Origin: Petrolisthes cinctipes
Lineage: Eukaryota; Arthropoda; Malacostraca; Decapoda; Porcellanidae
Assembly: GCA_033782935.1 (NCBI GenBank)
Contig: JAWQEG010002497.1
Coordinates: forward strand, 88,016-152,015
Reading direction: 5' to 3'
Length of the DNA stretch: 64,000 nucleotides
In this document: positions 44,481 to 58,101 of the stretch, piece after piece
How the letters are laid out: every line of letters begins with the position of its first letter
How positions within the stretch are numbered: position 1 is the first letter of the stretch
The notes under the pieces: generated by a model
Seen by the model: the letters and a program-made list of their open reading frames with translations, nothing else
What the model was told of the DNA's origin: nothing
Databases searched by the model: none
Translations under genes and position numbers: made by a program

Positions 44481-44935
44481 CAAACTAGCACAGTAGAAAA
44501 TTTATCATCGGTTAGGAGGTAACCTCATATGCAATATTATTATACAATATTATTAGCCTTAACAATTGGCACCCGCCGTAAGTATTATGTACAGACAGGT
44601 TATTCAGAGAAATACAACTGATCCAGAAGGGTAGAAAAAAAAAAAAAATTATGAGCTTTATATAATATTATAGGCTACTGTAAGTGTACATTGGTCCCCT
44701 GAAAATTTGTAATGTGTGTTAGTATATAGGCATTAGCAGTGGGGATTTTCAGATAACTTTTTTTTTCTTTATTACAATCAAGATTCTTTCTGATATATGC
44801 TTAATTATATTTTTACATAATAACAAATAATGTGTAGCGTTGTCAGAGTAAGTGCTACAGTGTCGGAATCCTGAAAAACTCTGTTCACGAGAGGGTAAGG
44901 GTTAGAACATGACATTGTGTCACTCTTGTGGAAGT

Positions 44936-44938
<3 letters not shown>

Positions 44939-44998
<60 letters not shown>
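44939..44998. repeat. (TA)n microsatellite
   Basis: About 29 uninterrupted TA units. Confidence 0.95.
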
Positions 44999-45002
<4 letters not shown>

Positions 45003-45554
45003 TGAATTCTCCTTTGCTATTATTTCTACTTAGCTATTCTTACTGTGCAGTACAGTACAACAAAGGCAGTCATAGTTATCTTTGTTTGGAGAAATGGAAG
45101 ATGTGTGATCCCCATGTCCTTTAGTTCCCCTCTGTGCCGGCATGGGTGACATTAAGCTGAACTGAATTCTTGTGTCTGGTTGCACATCTGCAGAGCGCCA
45201 AGAAGCGTTAACTCTGAAATGTCAAAACTACCGAAAGCCCATCTGTGTAAGACAAAGACTCGTGAGTTTGCTGCCAGATGCACTGGTAATGTAAAGTGTT
45301 GGTGTTTCTTTTTTTCCATTCGTTTTGCCCTTCACACTGAGGGACCAGCCCTCCACTACTGCTTGCTTGTCAGGTTTAGGAGGTTAAGATTTCCTAGCTT
45401 AAATCCCCGCCCCCCACTGACACTCCACCTGGAAGCACATACCAATGGGGAGGGAGAGAGGTAATAGAGAAAGGGCCAGCACCTCTTTCGCATCTGTCGG
45501 ATAAAATGATAGGTTCCACGTTGCTTACAGTAACGGTATTCACCTATCAACTTC

Positions 45555-45556
<2 letters not shown>

Positions 45557-45602
<46 letters not shown>
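45557..45602. repeat. (CT)23 microsatellite
   Basis: An uninterrupted CT tract next to the start of the TAA-rich block. Confidence 0.95.
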
Positions 45603-45603
<1 letters not shown>

Positions 45604-45605
<2 letters not shown>

Positions 45606-46273
45606 AAAAAAAAAAATAGAAGTTACCGTTAATGATAATAGTAATGTTGATAATAATAATACTAACAATAATAATAATACTAATTACTAAAATTATAATA
45701 ATGAAAATAATGACTAAAAATATAATAAAAAAGTAATACAAAAAATTATAATTATATAAACAACAGCTGTATGATATTAATAATAATAATAACAACAATA
45801 ATAATAATAGTAATAATAATCATAATAATGATATAATTATTTTAATGAAAAATAGCATTTTACTATAATAATAATAATTATTATTATTGTTATTATTTTC
45901 ATCATTGTTATAATAATAATAATTATTATTATCATAAGAGTGCATCAAGTATTAAATGTTATTATTATTATTACTAGCAACGCTGTTATTTTTTTTATTC
46001 AACTACGATTATTGGATTTTACTACGACAAATAAAAATAATAATAATTAATTAGAAACACTATTGATGCTATTATTCTATTGCGATGATTGGATTTTACC
46101 ATACCACAAATTTTATTATTATTAGAACACTATTATCGATGTTATTATATTACGATGATTTTATTTTACGATGCCACATGTAGGCTACTGATACATCTAA
46201 TATATCAAAAAGGAATTTTATAATGGCAAGGAATGATAATGATAATAATTATAAAAATATCCTAGTATTTTCT

Positions 46274-46306
<33 letters not shown>

Positions 46307-46342
46307 ATATTAGTATTATAATAATAATCATAATAATCACTA

Positions 46343-46376
<34 letters not shown>

Positions 46377-46628
46377 TAATGATGATAATGAAAACAACAA
46401 TAATATAAGGCTCTGAAGAGGACCCTAATAACTATAGTGATAATAATAATAATAATAATAATAATAATTACAAAACGGAAGAAATATATACTATAATATA
46501 ATAACCAATACAAATAAAAAATAATAGTAATAATAATATCAAAACGGAAATATTATATACTAATAACCAATAAACATAATAATAATAATAATTATTATTT
46601 TTATTATTAATAATAATATTATCATTAA

Positions 46629-46683
<55 letters not shown>

Positions 46684-46775
46684 ATCATAACAATAATAAT
46701 AATAATATTATTATTATTGATATTAATATTATAACAATAACAATAATATTAATAATAATCATAATCACTATCATG

Positions 46776-46810
<35 letters not shown>

Positions 46811-46884
46811 GAAATATTATTATTGATATTAGTATTATAACAATAACAATAATATTAATAAGAATCATAATCACTATCATGATT

Positions 46885-46919
<35 letters not shown>

Positions 46920-46992
46920 GAAATATTCATAATGATAATAATAATAACAACAATAATAAAAGCCTATGAAGAGAACCCTAATAACTATAGTG

Positions 46993-47054
<62 letters not shown>

Positions 47055-47237
47055 TACAAAACGAAAAAAATATATACTAATAACCAATGAAAATAATAAT
47101 AATAATAACAATATTATATACTAATAACAAATAAAAATAATAATAATAATTATTATTATTATAATTAAATTTATTATTATTACTATTATTATTATTATTA
47201 TCATTGTTATCATTAATATTATTATTATTATCATTAA

Positions 47238-47298
<61 letters not shown>

Positions 47299-47654
47299 AT
47301 TATTGTTATTATTGTAGTACCTTGTAATAATAATAATAATAATTATTATAATATTAATAAAAATAATAATAGTGATATTATTATTATTATTATTATTATT
47401 ATTATGACTACCTTATAATAATAGTTATTATTATTTCATAAAAAAAAAAATAATAATAATTACAAAACGGAAAAAATATATACTAATAACCAATAAAAAT
47501 AAAACTAATAATAATAATAATAATAATATCGAAACGGAAATATTATATACTAATAACCAATAAAAATAATAATAATAATAATAAAAATAATAATAATTAT
47601 TATTGTTATTATTAATAAGAATATTATTATCATTATTATTATCATAATACTTAA

Positions 47655-47694
<40 letters not shown>

Positions 47695-47982
47695 ATTGTT
47701 ATTATTATTATTATCATTATTATTATTATCACTATATTATTAAAAAAATAATAATAGTGATAGTAATAATAGTACTATAATAGTACTCATAATTATACTT
47801 CTATATATTGGGCTTTCATCCCCTGAGATGAGAGTAACCACTTTATGTTGCACATCACAGCACTAGTAGGACCTTAATAATATATACTAAATATATTGTT
47901 GTTGATACTGCAGTTAATTAATATAATTTCTATTTATTATTAAAAATAAAAAATAAAATAATAATAATAATAATATTATTAC

Positions 47983-48055
<73 letters not shown>

Positions 48056-48128
48056 ATATTTATTTTATATTATTATTATATTTTTTATTATATTATTATT
48101 TTACGAAAAATTATAAGATATAATAATA

Positions 48129-48166
<38 letters not shown>

Positions 48167-48360
48167 AATAATAATGATAATGATAATAATAATTATTATT
48201 GTTACCAATATTGTAATTATTTTAATTATAATTATCATTGTAATTGTTTTTTTTTTACTATTATGATGATGAATATTATTATTATTAATAATAATAATAT
48301 TATTATTAATATAATTATTATTGTTCTTATGATCATTATTATATTTCATAATAAAAATGA
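45604..48360. repeat. 2.8-kb AAT/ATT trinucleotide block with higher-order repeats
   Basis: Long arrays of AAT switch repeatedly to ATT arrays, so the block is rich in self-complementary sequence. Non-trinucleotide anchors recur. TGAAGAGrACCCTAATAACT occurs at 46,414 and 46,967 (553 bases apart). ACAAAACGGAA followed by ATACTAATAACCAATA recurs near 46,471, 46,540, 47,057, 47,463 and 47,530. GATATTArTATTATAACAAT occurs at 46,719 and 46,825. This is a segmentally amplified satellite-like block. Open frames here are Ile or Asn homopolymers and are not genes. Confidence 0.9.
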
Positions 48361-49124
<764 letters not shown>

Positions 49125-49849
49125 TGTATGTTTTAATCAGATAAAGAGTATATTTATTATGATATGTATGCAATATATATACTACATAAACTTCATTTGA
49201 TATAAAATACTATAGGAAGAGGCTGTAGACACCAATCGAACAGGGAAGTACTCCTACGGTGGACGTTGGACTGGTGATAGCACTGATAGGGAGAGTTGGA
49301 AATCCCGTTTCACCTGTCTGTTCACCTATGCTGATCTTTGTCGTGTCTCATCTAATGGATACAAATAAAGTCTATGCAACCTTAACACCTAACGGTAGTC
49401 TCTGGCGACGCTAGGCAGACAAAACCGGTGACAGCCTCTGACATCATTATGCAGCCTACAAGCTCATTCATGGTAGTCCCTGACGCTGCACCAATTGTAG
49501 TCCCTGACACCATTAGATAGCCAGAAGCTACATCAGCGGGAGACTCTGGTACCAATAGGCCAACCACTGTATTTCCCAAACTCATCCTCACTTTAGTGAC
49601 GGCAGAGAGCGGGCAAGATTTAGCCAATCCACCCACCATCTCCATTCTTACCCTTTCCACATATACTGTGAGGGTAGACTCAATTCTGCCTCCATTACCA
49701 GCGGCCAGCTCAGTTCCTGACAGACGATTTCAATTTTCTCATTACCGAGGGTGAGATTGCAAAAGTGCCTAACAAGAGTAAAAAGAAGGTAGTTAAGAGG
49801 AGGAAAGAAGACCAGCCGTCACGTGTAAGAAGACTGTATTTCCCTACAC

Positions 49850-49850
<1 letters not shown>

Positions 49851-49894
<44 letters not shown>
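49851..49894. repeat. (AG)22 microsatellite
   Basis: Uninterrupted AG tract. The preceding 49,125-49,850 shows no gene, only a loose recurrence of the word GTAGTCnCTGrC at 49,392-49,520. Confidence 0.95.
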
Positions 49895-49896
<2 letters not shown>

Positions 49897-49976
49897 TAGG
49901 AGTGATAGAAACCTCCAGTCACAAGAGACTCCACCGTCTCGGCCCCACCTGGCTACACCACGACACGACATCTCGA

Positions 49977-50180
49977 ATAGTATAGTGTATTAGAGATATA
50001 ATAATTATAAGGATAGGCAGTCTAGTATTTTATGCTATATTTATACTACTAGGCTGGACAGTATTTTGTATTAGAGATGTATTATAAGGATAGGCAGTGT
50101 ATTGTTTTATACCATATTTATATTATTAGGCTAGACAGTATAGTGTATTAGAGATGTATTATAAGGATGTATTATTAGGA
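49977..50180. repeat. ~80-bp minisatellite, 2.6 units
   Basis: The anchor GTATTAGAGA recurs at 49,987, 50,068 and 50,144, each followed by ATTATAAGGAT and (twice) AGGCAGT...ATATTTATA...TAGGCT. Unit lengths are 81 and 76 bases. Confidence 0.85.
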
Positions 50181-50625
50181 TGATCTGATCCAGTACATTC
50201 AAGATTTTCCATGGAATTACTCTTACTTCCGTGGCTGAGGTTCCTCTGAGTGTGCTGCGCGCATCACAGAGGTGATCCTCTCGGGCATGGAGGCATATAT
50301 TACATATTTTTTCCCTCGTACACAATATTACCAGGCTCGTGAGGGGGCTTCCGGGGCGTGGGCCGAGGCCTGATGCTTGGAGGGATGGGGGTCTTGTGAC
50401 TGCTCCTCTGGCTTTGGGCCCCTACCATTTTCCTCTATCTCTTCCTATCCCCTATTCCTAAGGTGAGAGAGCCGTGCCGATGCGATGAGAGGCTAACCTA
50501 GTGCCAGTCACAAACGACCTCAAGGGTGACCATGGTTACGGCACTCCTAGAATTGTGTTGCCCTTACCTCCCATGGGGGTTATGGGGGGCAGACCATACC
50601 TTCCCCTACATTTTACCGGGTCACC

Positions 50626-52856
50626 ATGCCCAATATAGAAAACCTAAACTTATCAACAGGGGCTCTAGGGTCAGCCCCTCCAACAACCGACCTTAACAAT
50701 TCAATGGACCCCCCAGATCACCAGACCCGCCTACTTCGACTAACGATTTGGAAAAAATTCATAGGCAACAGCCTATCGAAACCTGTCAGTCCCTTACAAG
50801 TACACTAAAACCTTCAAGTATAGAACCTCTTACATCAACGGTACTGCTCTCCAACACTACATGGTTACAACAACTGCTCCCTCCTCGGGCACCTCTCTCA
50901 TTACCACATTCGCCCCTTACTTGTACCACTCTACCACATCTACTGGGTCCAGACCTAAACCCTCAGTATTGCCTATTTCCTCCTCCTACTTCATTTACTC
51001 ATTCTATATCGCCCACACCCTTAGCAAGGTTCTATTCAGTCCCTGCACATCCCTTCCCTAAGTAAATTCGATTCCATCACTTCCTCCTAAAGAATGTTGG
51101 CGCTGATGTGTCGTTCCACTCCCGTAGAGATGGAACCCGACTGGTCACTGTCAATAATGATGAACAAGCTCGCCGTTAACTCAACCTCGATATCGGTGCA
51201 GAAAAGGACAATTTTTGAACACGAACTTAGGTACTGTGCTGGTGTCTACTTGTATTGATCTAGGAGATCAATCCTTCGAGGGATGCTCAACTGACATCGA
51301 AGAAATTCTTGATCTCCAGGGCATTCTGGTTGTTTCAGTGTCTTGTAGACGATGGTGGAGTGTTCAGATTGTCCGTGTAGTCTTTGATAGTATGCATCCT
51401 CCAGATACTGTTAAAAGCGGGCCTGAGTGCCTCTTTGTTCGTCCACGACCTCCCAAACCGGCACAATGCAGAAAGTGCTGGCACTTTTATCATCCTGCCT
51501 GACTCTGTAGACAAGACTATACCTCGTGCTCTTTGTGTAACTCCGGAGAACATACCCGAGATGACTGTTCCGCTTCCTCTCGTTGTTGCCCAAATTGTAG
51601 AGGCCCTCATAGTGCCTTGTATCAGGGCTGCCCAGTATATAAGTTTGTATGTGAAGTCACTTCCCTCTGCCTGAGGTGAGGCCTTTCTCTATGACAGGCC
51701 AAAGGTGAAGCGCGACGCCTCAGTTTCCACCCTGGCCCATCATACGCTAATGTTACGAAATCGGCTCATATGTCCACCCAAGCTACCACATCAGCCTCAG
51801 TCATTTCATCTTAGCCACCCACGTCTATTACAACCATCCTAATACCTTGACCTCCCCTGCCCACTTCCTTATTTCCCCTTTCCTAGTCAAACTCTTTTTC
51901 AGTGCTTAACTCTTTCACCCCCACTACTCTCCCTTCCATGAGTGTGATTACTGTGGCTCCAACATCCAGTTTGGCCCATCCATCACGGACTCTCACATCA
52001 TCCTCTTCTACAGCCCCTCAACCTCAAGCGAACACATGTGGTAACAAATGTCATCAGACGTCAACCCCCGATCTCTCTGCAAGTGCTTCACAAAGGAACT
52101 CCTCCGGAAGGAAATCCACCTCTACAGAAAAACTTGCCTCCGGTTCTATGCCCTTGGAAGGGGGGCCCTCCTCTGGGGAGGTGTTTCCCCCTTTGAAGAC
52201 TCCCCCCCCCTCTCCCCTTGGGATAGGCCCCCTGCTGACACGTGCTGGCGGCCGCCAGCCTCTGATCGTTCGACCTGCGCCTCAGAAATATCCACCTCTG
52301 GGAAGATGCCCCCCTCTGGAGGGAAATCCTCTTCCTCCGAGAAGCTCTTCCAAACCATGAAGTCCACCTCGACGAGAAAACACACCTTTATAGGGCCACA
52401 TTGCACCCCTCTATTGAAGCAATTCTCTAATAACTTCCCCCCAACCACAGATACTCAATGTTTCCATGATGAAACCATTGACCACATCAGCGACTATATT
52501 CAAGCCTTTGAACTCCGAGCCTCTCAATATCTCCCACCATATCGATTGTTCAGTAGAAGTCTCTCTCCCCCCTCCCCCCGACTTCCTCCTACCCCTCCAG
52601 ATTCAGGAGGGATATCTATCTCTGATACACCCCCTACTCCCATGGAATTCTCTCCCACCCCTTGCCTCCCCACGGCCCTCCCCTGGCTCCTCCCCCCTCC
52701 CCTCTCCTTTCCCAAGACTCAGTTACTGCATATTCATTCTTGCTAGATCTTCTTATGCCTCCAGGCTTTAGTCATACCGAACCATCTCAGACCCCCTTTA
52801 CGGATAAACCTACATGCTCGTCTCGACCAATTCAGGCTATTGTTTCCAATAGATAA
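50626..52856 (+). pseudogene. LINE A ORF1 (gag-like, zinc knuckles)
   Basis: An ATG at 50,626 opens MPNIENLNLSTGALGSAPPT. The frame then breaks several times through a Ser/Pro/Thr-rich region. At about 51,467-51,632, read over two frames, three Cys/His knuckles appear: CRKCWHFYHPA-(stop)-LC, CSLCNSGEHTRDDC (C-x2-C-x4-H-x4-C, intact) and CPNCRGPHSALYQGC. They follow the block FDSMHPPDTVKSGPECLFV typical of Jockey-type gag proteins. In the family, ORF1 binds the element RNA. After the knuckles the sequence is Pro/Ser-rich and low-complexity up to ORF2. Confidence 0.7.
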
Positions 52857-52877
52857 CCTCTATGTTTCTTTCCACTT

Positions 52878-53510
52878 ATGGTTCTTTTACAGTGGAATAT
52901 TCGCAGTTTTACTGCTCATCGTATCGACCTTGTTACCTTATCTCTAGGTTTAATCCTCGTGTTATCCGTCTATAGGAGGCGAGCTTACATACAACACCCC
53001 CTCAAATCCCCTCTTACACTTTCGTTCACTCCTCTCATTCTATATATGATACTTACCTACTAGTTCGTGCTGATATACCCTTTTCCCCATTGTCTGTTGC
53101 TACATTTCTGAAATTCACTTTCACACGTGTCCACCTCTCCTGGTGGATTACGGTTGTTTCACTGTATCTGTTCCCCTCCCTCCCGATTGATTTTGAAGAA
53201 CTACATCGTCTTTTAACCCTCTAACCGTCACCTTTCCTTCTAGGTGACTTTAACTGTCGCATTCTCCAATGGGATGACTCTGTCACTTCTTCGCGGGACC
53301 GCTCTCTTGAGGACTTTCTAATTTCCCATGACTTGTTCATGCTGAACTCAGGTTCTTCGACCCACTTTGATGGCCGCACTCGGACATATTCTTGTATAGA
53401 TGTCTCCATGTGCTCCCCTGCACTGCCCTTGGATTTTACATGGACAACTCTTGATGATTACTTCGCTACTGATCACTTTCCTATTCTCTTGATCCCCACA
53501 TCCTTTCAAC
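52878..53510 (+). pseudogene. LINE A ORF2 endonuclease domain
   Basis: The domain begins MVLLQWNIRSFTAHRIDL, the usual N-QWNIRS start of the APE-like endonuclease. After stops and frameshifts it resumes with GDFNCRILQWDDS (catalytic GDFN) and DVSMCSPALPLDFTW followed by DDYFATDHFPILL, where the usual SDHFPI reads TDHFPI. In the family this domain nicks the target DNA to prime reverse transcription. Frame breaks make it non-functional. Confidence 0.75.
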
Positions 53511-54107
53511 CAGCACTCAGACTACCTCACCGGCGATACGATAGGGCAGATTGGTCATCATTTACAGCCCTTGTGACCTCTTCCACTCCTCTTCACTCCC
53601 TAGGTAATTTGGATGATGCACTAAACTGTTTCTGCACTACTTTACAGATAGTGGCTCAAGCTTCCATCCCGCACACTGCATGCCCGGCAGGTACCAAGTG
53701 AGTGCCAAAGAACTTCGTGTCCAGCAAGCCAACTGGAAGAGATATCAATGGAAAAGAGGTTCTCCAAGACTCCAATGGAGGACCATGCTTATATCCCCTT
53801 TGAACATGCCAGCGCGGTCTTTCGTCGAACTATCCATTCTGCCAAAAGAGCTAGCTGGTCATCATACTTGTCCTCCATAACTCAGGATACCCCCATCCCA
53901 CAGGTTTGGTCTCGCATCAGAAAGATAGCTGGAAAGCATACACCGCCAATGGCCCGGTTCTACACACCGATGCCAGGACACTAGGAGACGCTCGTCAAGG
54001 CAGAAATTCTAGGCCGACATTTCAGCCGAGTTAGCGAGGGTTCTAATCTTCCACCTGTGTTTCAATCACTGAAATGGCACTCTGAATAGGAGACACTTAA
54101 CTTCACC

Positions 54108-54900
54108 TTGTCACAGTTACCTGAGTATAACGCACCTTTCTCCCACTCAGATCTATCAGAAAGCTTCCGAGGGTGTGGTAACACATGCAAGGGGCCTGAT
54201 GACATACATTATCTCATGCTAAAACATCTCCCGAAGGCATCTCTCCCCTTCTTTCTCTCTATCTTTAATCACATCTGGTCCATTGGTTGCTTTCCAGATG
54301 TGTGGAAACAGGCCTACCCCCTTCCATTTCTTAAACATCATAAATTAGGATCCTCACCCAATGGCTATCACCCCATTGTCCTTGTTATCTGTATATGTAA
54401 ACTTTTGGAATGTATGGTCAATTCCCGATTCATGTGGTACTTTGAAAAACACAATATATTCTCGCCATCCCAATACGGTTACAGTAAGGGCTTTAGCACA
54501 CTTGATCCACTACAACAAGCGTTCATAGATGCTAAAGTGGCGATAGCGGTATTTTTTTTATTTGGAGAAGGCATACGACATGGCGTGGAGGCACAACATC
54601 CTCAAAACCATCCAACAATCTGGGATAAATAGAAATATGGGAGTGTTTCTACAAAATATCCTCAGAGACCGTACATTCCGGGTTCGCATTGGGAATGCTT
54701 TTTCCAGTTCATATACACAATATGAAGGTGTCCCTCAGGGTTGTGACCTTAGCACATCTCTCTTCATACTAGCTATTAATAGCATTGTCTCCACTCTCCT
54801 GTTGGGGTCCATGCTTCATTGTATGTTGACGACTTTGCCATCTATGCTGCCGATTCAAATGTTCCTGTAGTACAAAATTTCATACAATCAGGGATGGGCC
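54108..54900 (+). pseudogene. LINE A ORF2 reverse transcriptase domain
   Basis: Blocks in order are GPDDIHYLMLKHLPKA, IGCFPDVWKQAYPLPFLKH, SPNGYHPIVLVICICKLLE, FSPSQYGYSKGFSTLDPL, FFYLEKAYDMAW, YEGVPQGCDLSTSLFIL and, in a shifted frame at about 54,825, YVDDFAIYAA. The motif A aspartate (FFDLEKAYD in the family) is Tyr here. With the frame shift between motif B and motif C, the enzyme cannot be active. Thumb-like sequence (LRLLQTLSHVLWGADRTTHLR, YGCQVYASAS) continues to about 55,400. Confidence 0.8.
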
Positions 54901-55584
54901 ACCAACCATGGATTCAAATTTTCCACTTCTAAATCTTGCGCTATTTCTTTTACCTGATGTTGGACGATTCCTCAACCAACTCTTACCCTATACGATAGTG
55001 GCATCCCTTATCGATCCTTTGCTGTTTTTCTGGGGCTAGTCTTTGACACTCGCCTAACTTGGTCCCCACACATTGACGCCCTCAAAATTTCAGCATCCCA
55101 GCATCTCCGGCTGTTACAGACCCTTAGCCATGTGTTATGGGGTGCAGATCGCACAACACACCTCCGCCTCCATACAGTCCTGGTTCTATTGAAACTAGAC
55201 TATGGCTGCCAGGTGTATGCATCTGCTTCCCTTTCGGTACTACGGTGCTTGGATGCAGTTCACCATCAGGGTCTATGCCTTGCACTTGGTGCATTTCGAT
55301 ACACCCCAGTAATTAGCTACTATGCGGAATCTGGTGTGTCATCACTTTCCTCTAGACTTGACAAGCTTACCTTACATTATCATCTCCGTCTTTTTAGGCA
55401 TCCATAGGCAGGTTTCCCGCCCACCACTCCACGTTGTTCCCCCTCCCCTCCCCATTTCCACTCTTGATGGCCTCCTCCTTCCCCTGCAGAGTGTCTGCAC
55501 TGCACAACTCTCTTGCCATCCCTGCTCTCTCAGTTCTCCCCCTTCGATGCTCAAACTGTCCTGTAGGAACTCTACTCCCTCTTT

Positions 55585-55992
55585 ATGAATCATCAGGACT
55601 GTCACTCCTCAGAGACCCCGGTATACACTGATGGTTCTAAATCTTTAGCTGTTGTGTTTTCCAATCGGGAGTATAAGTTCCGTCTCCCATCAGTTGCCAG
55701 GGTTTATACAGTTGAACTCTTCGCTATCCTGTTTGCCCTGCGCACTATATTCACCTCCCAATCATGTTCCTTTGTTGTTCTTACCGATTTATTCAGTGCC
55801 CTCCAAGGCATACAAACTTTCCCGATTGCCCATCCATTAGTATTGGAGATCCAGGAATGGTTGTACCATATCTCCACTAAACGTAAGAGAGTGTCGTTTT
55901 GTTGGGTTCCGAGTCATGTTGGAGTCCCGGGCAATGAGCGCGCAGATTCTCTAGTGCTCTTGGTTACCTCTTCATGGTGTATTACTCCTTAA
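55585..55992 (+). pseudogene. LINE A RNase H domain
   Basis: The open frame reads ETPVYTDGSKS, VARVYTVELFAILFALR, VVLTDLFSALQGI and CWVPSHVGVPGNERADSL. All four metal-binding acids (Asp in YTDG, Glu in VELFAI, Asp in LTDL, Asp in ERAD) are present. The RNase H lies C-terminal to the RT, as in I-type and some Jockey-type LINEs. This is the best preserved part of LINE A, although cut off from its RT by upstream frameshifts. Confidence 0.8.
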
Positions 55993-56888
55993 CGTATTCC
56001 TGCACGGACTACTATCCACTCATCTCGTCTTCTTACCCAAAGCTGGCAGGGCGAATGGTCGTCATTCACCTCTAACTAACTTTGAACTGCTAAATCTTCA
56101 GTGTCCCCCTGGCACTCTCCATCCCACTGCAATAGGCAATGGGAGACTGCCTTGGCCCGTTTACGACTTGGCCACACTAGAATTACCCATGGCATTTCTG
56201 ATGGAAAAGGGTAGCCTCCCCACTCTGTCAGAGATGCCAGACTCAGATTACATTCCACCATCTCCTTGTTGATTGTACCCTATATCAAGCTGCTCGGTGG
56301 CAAGTGAGTCCCCAATGTTCTCCACTATACACCTCATGCACTATTTGATGTTTACAGGCCTTGTGCACAGTATTTAATATCCTACAGTTTGAATTTCCTT
56401 CCACCCTCTAATGTCCTACCTCCATTAGAGTGCCATAAGGTCCTTCAGGGCCTGATGCTAAACTCTTTAATTAATTAATTTCCCTGTTACTAATTAACGA
56501 AACTCTTGGTTTAATTACGTTTGTTCTACTGCTGTCCACAAGGAGGAAGCTTACAGACGGTACCGACGCCTTCAAACTGATGAATCTCGTGCTCTGTATA
56601 TTTCTACACAGTATCGTGCCAAATCTGATCTTCTACTAGCCAAAATATCCTTCATCTGTGGCAAGTGCAATGATCTTTCCAACTCTTCCTCCTCCCGTTC
56701 TTTCTGGCTTTTAGCCAAAAATCTCTCCAGTAACTTTACCTTTTCCTCTATCCCTCCTCTCATCCTTCCTGATGGAAATGTTGCCATCTCTTCACCTGAT
56801 AAAACTGAACTCTTTTCTTAGACCTTTACAGCTATCTCCCCTTTAGACGATTCTGATTCTGTTCCTCCATCTCCACTCCCCGCCTATA

Positions 56889-57167
56889 GTTAACCACAAG
56901 GAAACTGGTGTCTGAGGTGAGGTGATAGGTGGGGGCCTCCCTCCAAGCAGCGTTGCCACATATGGTTGTGGTCTGTCAGAATGGGATTAGTGGTCTGTCA
57001 GAATGGAATTTGCGTTCTCTCACCTGAATCTCCTTTCTCCTTCTCCTCCCTCCTCTCATATCTCTTTATTTGTATTTTATGTGTCTGCCCTCTGCATTGT
57101 GTGCGTGTGTGTGTATTAAACTTTTATGTTTCTGTCCCTCTGCATAGTAAATTGAACATTGTACACA

Positions 57168-57205
<38 letters not shown>

Positions 57206-57557
57206 AGGGAAAACGTGATAGGATTTCGGAAGGTGCGACTATTTCTTCCGTGGTGATAATTTTCTTAATGTATGAAATTATATGTGTGTCTGTCCCTCTG
57301 CATAGTAAAATGAAGATTGTACACTGTGTGTGTGTACCTTCCATGGTGGTGGCCAAAGGAGACATTACCTGACTGACCTAATTAAATTACTGACCTCGCA
57401 CTCAGCGTGTATACAATACAACGCAGGATGGCAACTCTGCCACATGGTGTGGTATATGATAGAGTAATGTGGGTTGGAAAGCCTGATGTGGCAATGCTGC
57501 TTGGGGGGAGATCACGCCTGTTGCCCCACCTTAGACACCAGTTTTCTTGTGGTTGAC
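56889..57557. mobile_element. TIR element inserted in LINE B (669 bp)
   Basis: The two ends are inverted copies for about 80 bp: GTTAACCACAAGGAAACTGG on the left and GTCAACCACAAGAAAACTGG on the reversed right, then GTGTCTrAGGTGrGG and CCCAAGCAGCrTTGCCACAT. The flanks are TA within the palindrome CTATAG on both sides. The interior holds two (GT)n tracts and a ~60-bp repeated word CTGTCCCTCTGCATAGTAAA, but no transposase. TA duplication suggests a Tc1/mariner-like non-autonomous element. Confidence 0.75.
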
Positions 57558-58101
57558 TATAGGCAAACTGTTCCGCCTTTCTATGTTATCTAATACTTTT
57601 CCTTCTTGCTGGAAGTTTGCTTTTATCCAACCTGTTCTGAAGAAAAAGGTGACCGATCCCAACTCTCCAACTATTGCCCCATTGATCTCGTCTCTTGTCT
57701 ATATAAGTAATTGAATCTATTCTTACCTCCAAAATTCAGAAGCACCTTATTCGTCACGACCTTCTTTCAGATCGTCAGTATGGTTTTCGTCAGGGGCACT
57801 CTACTTGCAATCTTCTATCCCTTCTATCTGATTCATGGTTTTCTTCTATTCGGAACTTTGGTGAAACATTTACTGTCGCGTTAGACGTATCAACAGCTTT
57901 TGATAGAGTCTGGTACAAAGCTTAAACTCCAAACTGCCCTCATTCGGTTTCTATTCCTCCTTCTGCACCTTTATCTCTGATTTCCTCTCCGGTTGTTCTA
58001 TAGCTGCTGTTGTAGATGGCCACTGTTCTTCCTCTAGGACTATCAACAGTGGTGTTGCTCAAAGTTCTGTCCTGTCACTTACTGTTATTCTCCTTTTCAT
58101 T

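Larger units (their letters stand above)
50339..56470 (+). mobile_element. LINE A: Jockey/I-type non-LTR retrotransposon, near full length, inactivated
   Basis: The order of parts is that of a two-ORF LINE: a ~290-bp G/C-rich leader, ORF1 with gag-type zinc knuckles, then ORF2 with an AP-like endonuclease, reverse transcriptase and RNase H. The 6.1-kb span is close to full length for such elements. All reading frames are broken by stops and frameshifts, and the first RT catalytic Asp is replaced. The element ends near TTAATTAATTAATT at about 56,465, where LINE B begins. A more precise clade would need a tree of the RT domain. Confidence 0.85.

Noticed and set aside
44909..45124. Open frame with a (YI)n stretch
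   Set aside because: Produced by a (TA)n microsatellite.
46749..48349. Isoleucine- or asparagine-rich open frames
   Set aside because: They are translations of ATT/AAT trinucleotide arrays.
52048..52746. 232-codon open frame in LINE A as a separate gene
   Set aside because: Low-complexity Ser/Pro sequence from the region between the zinc knuckles and the endonuclease, overlapping other open frames on both strands.
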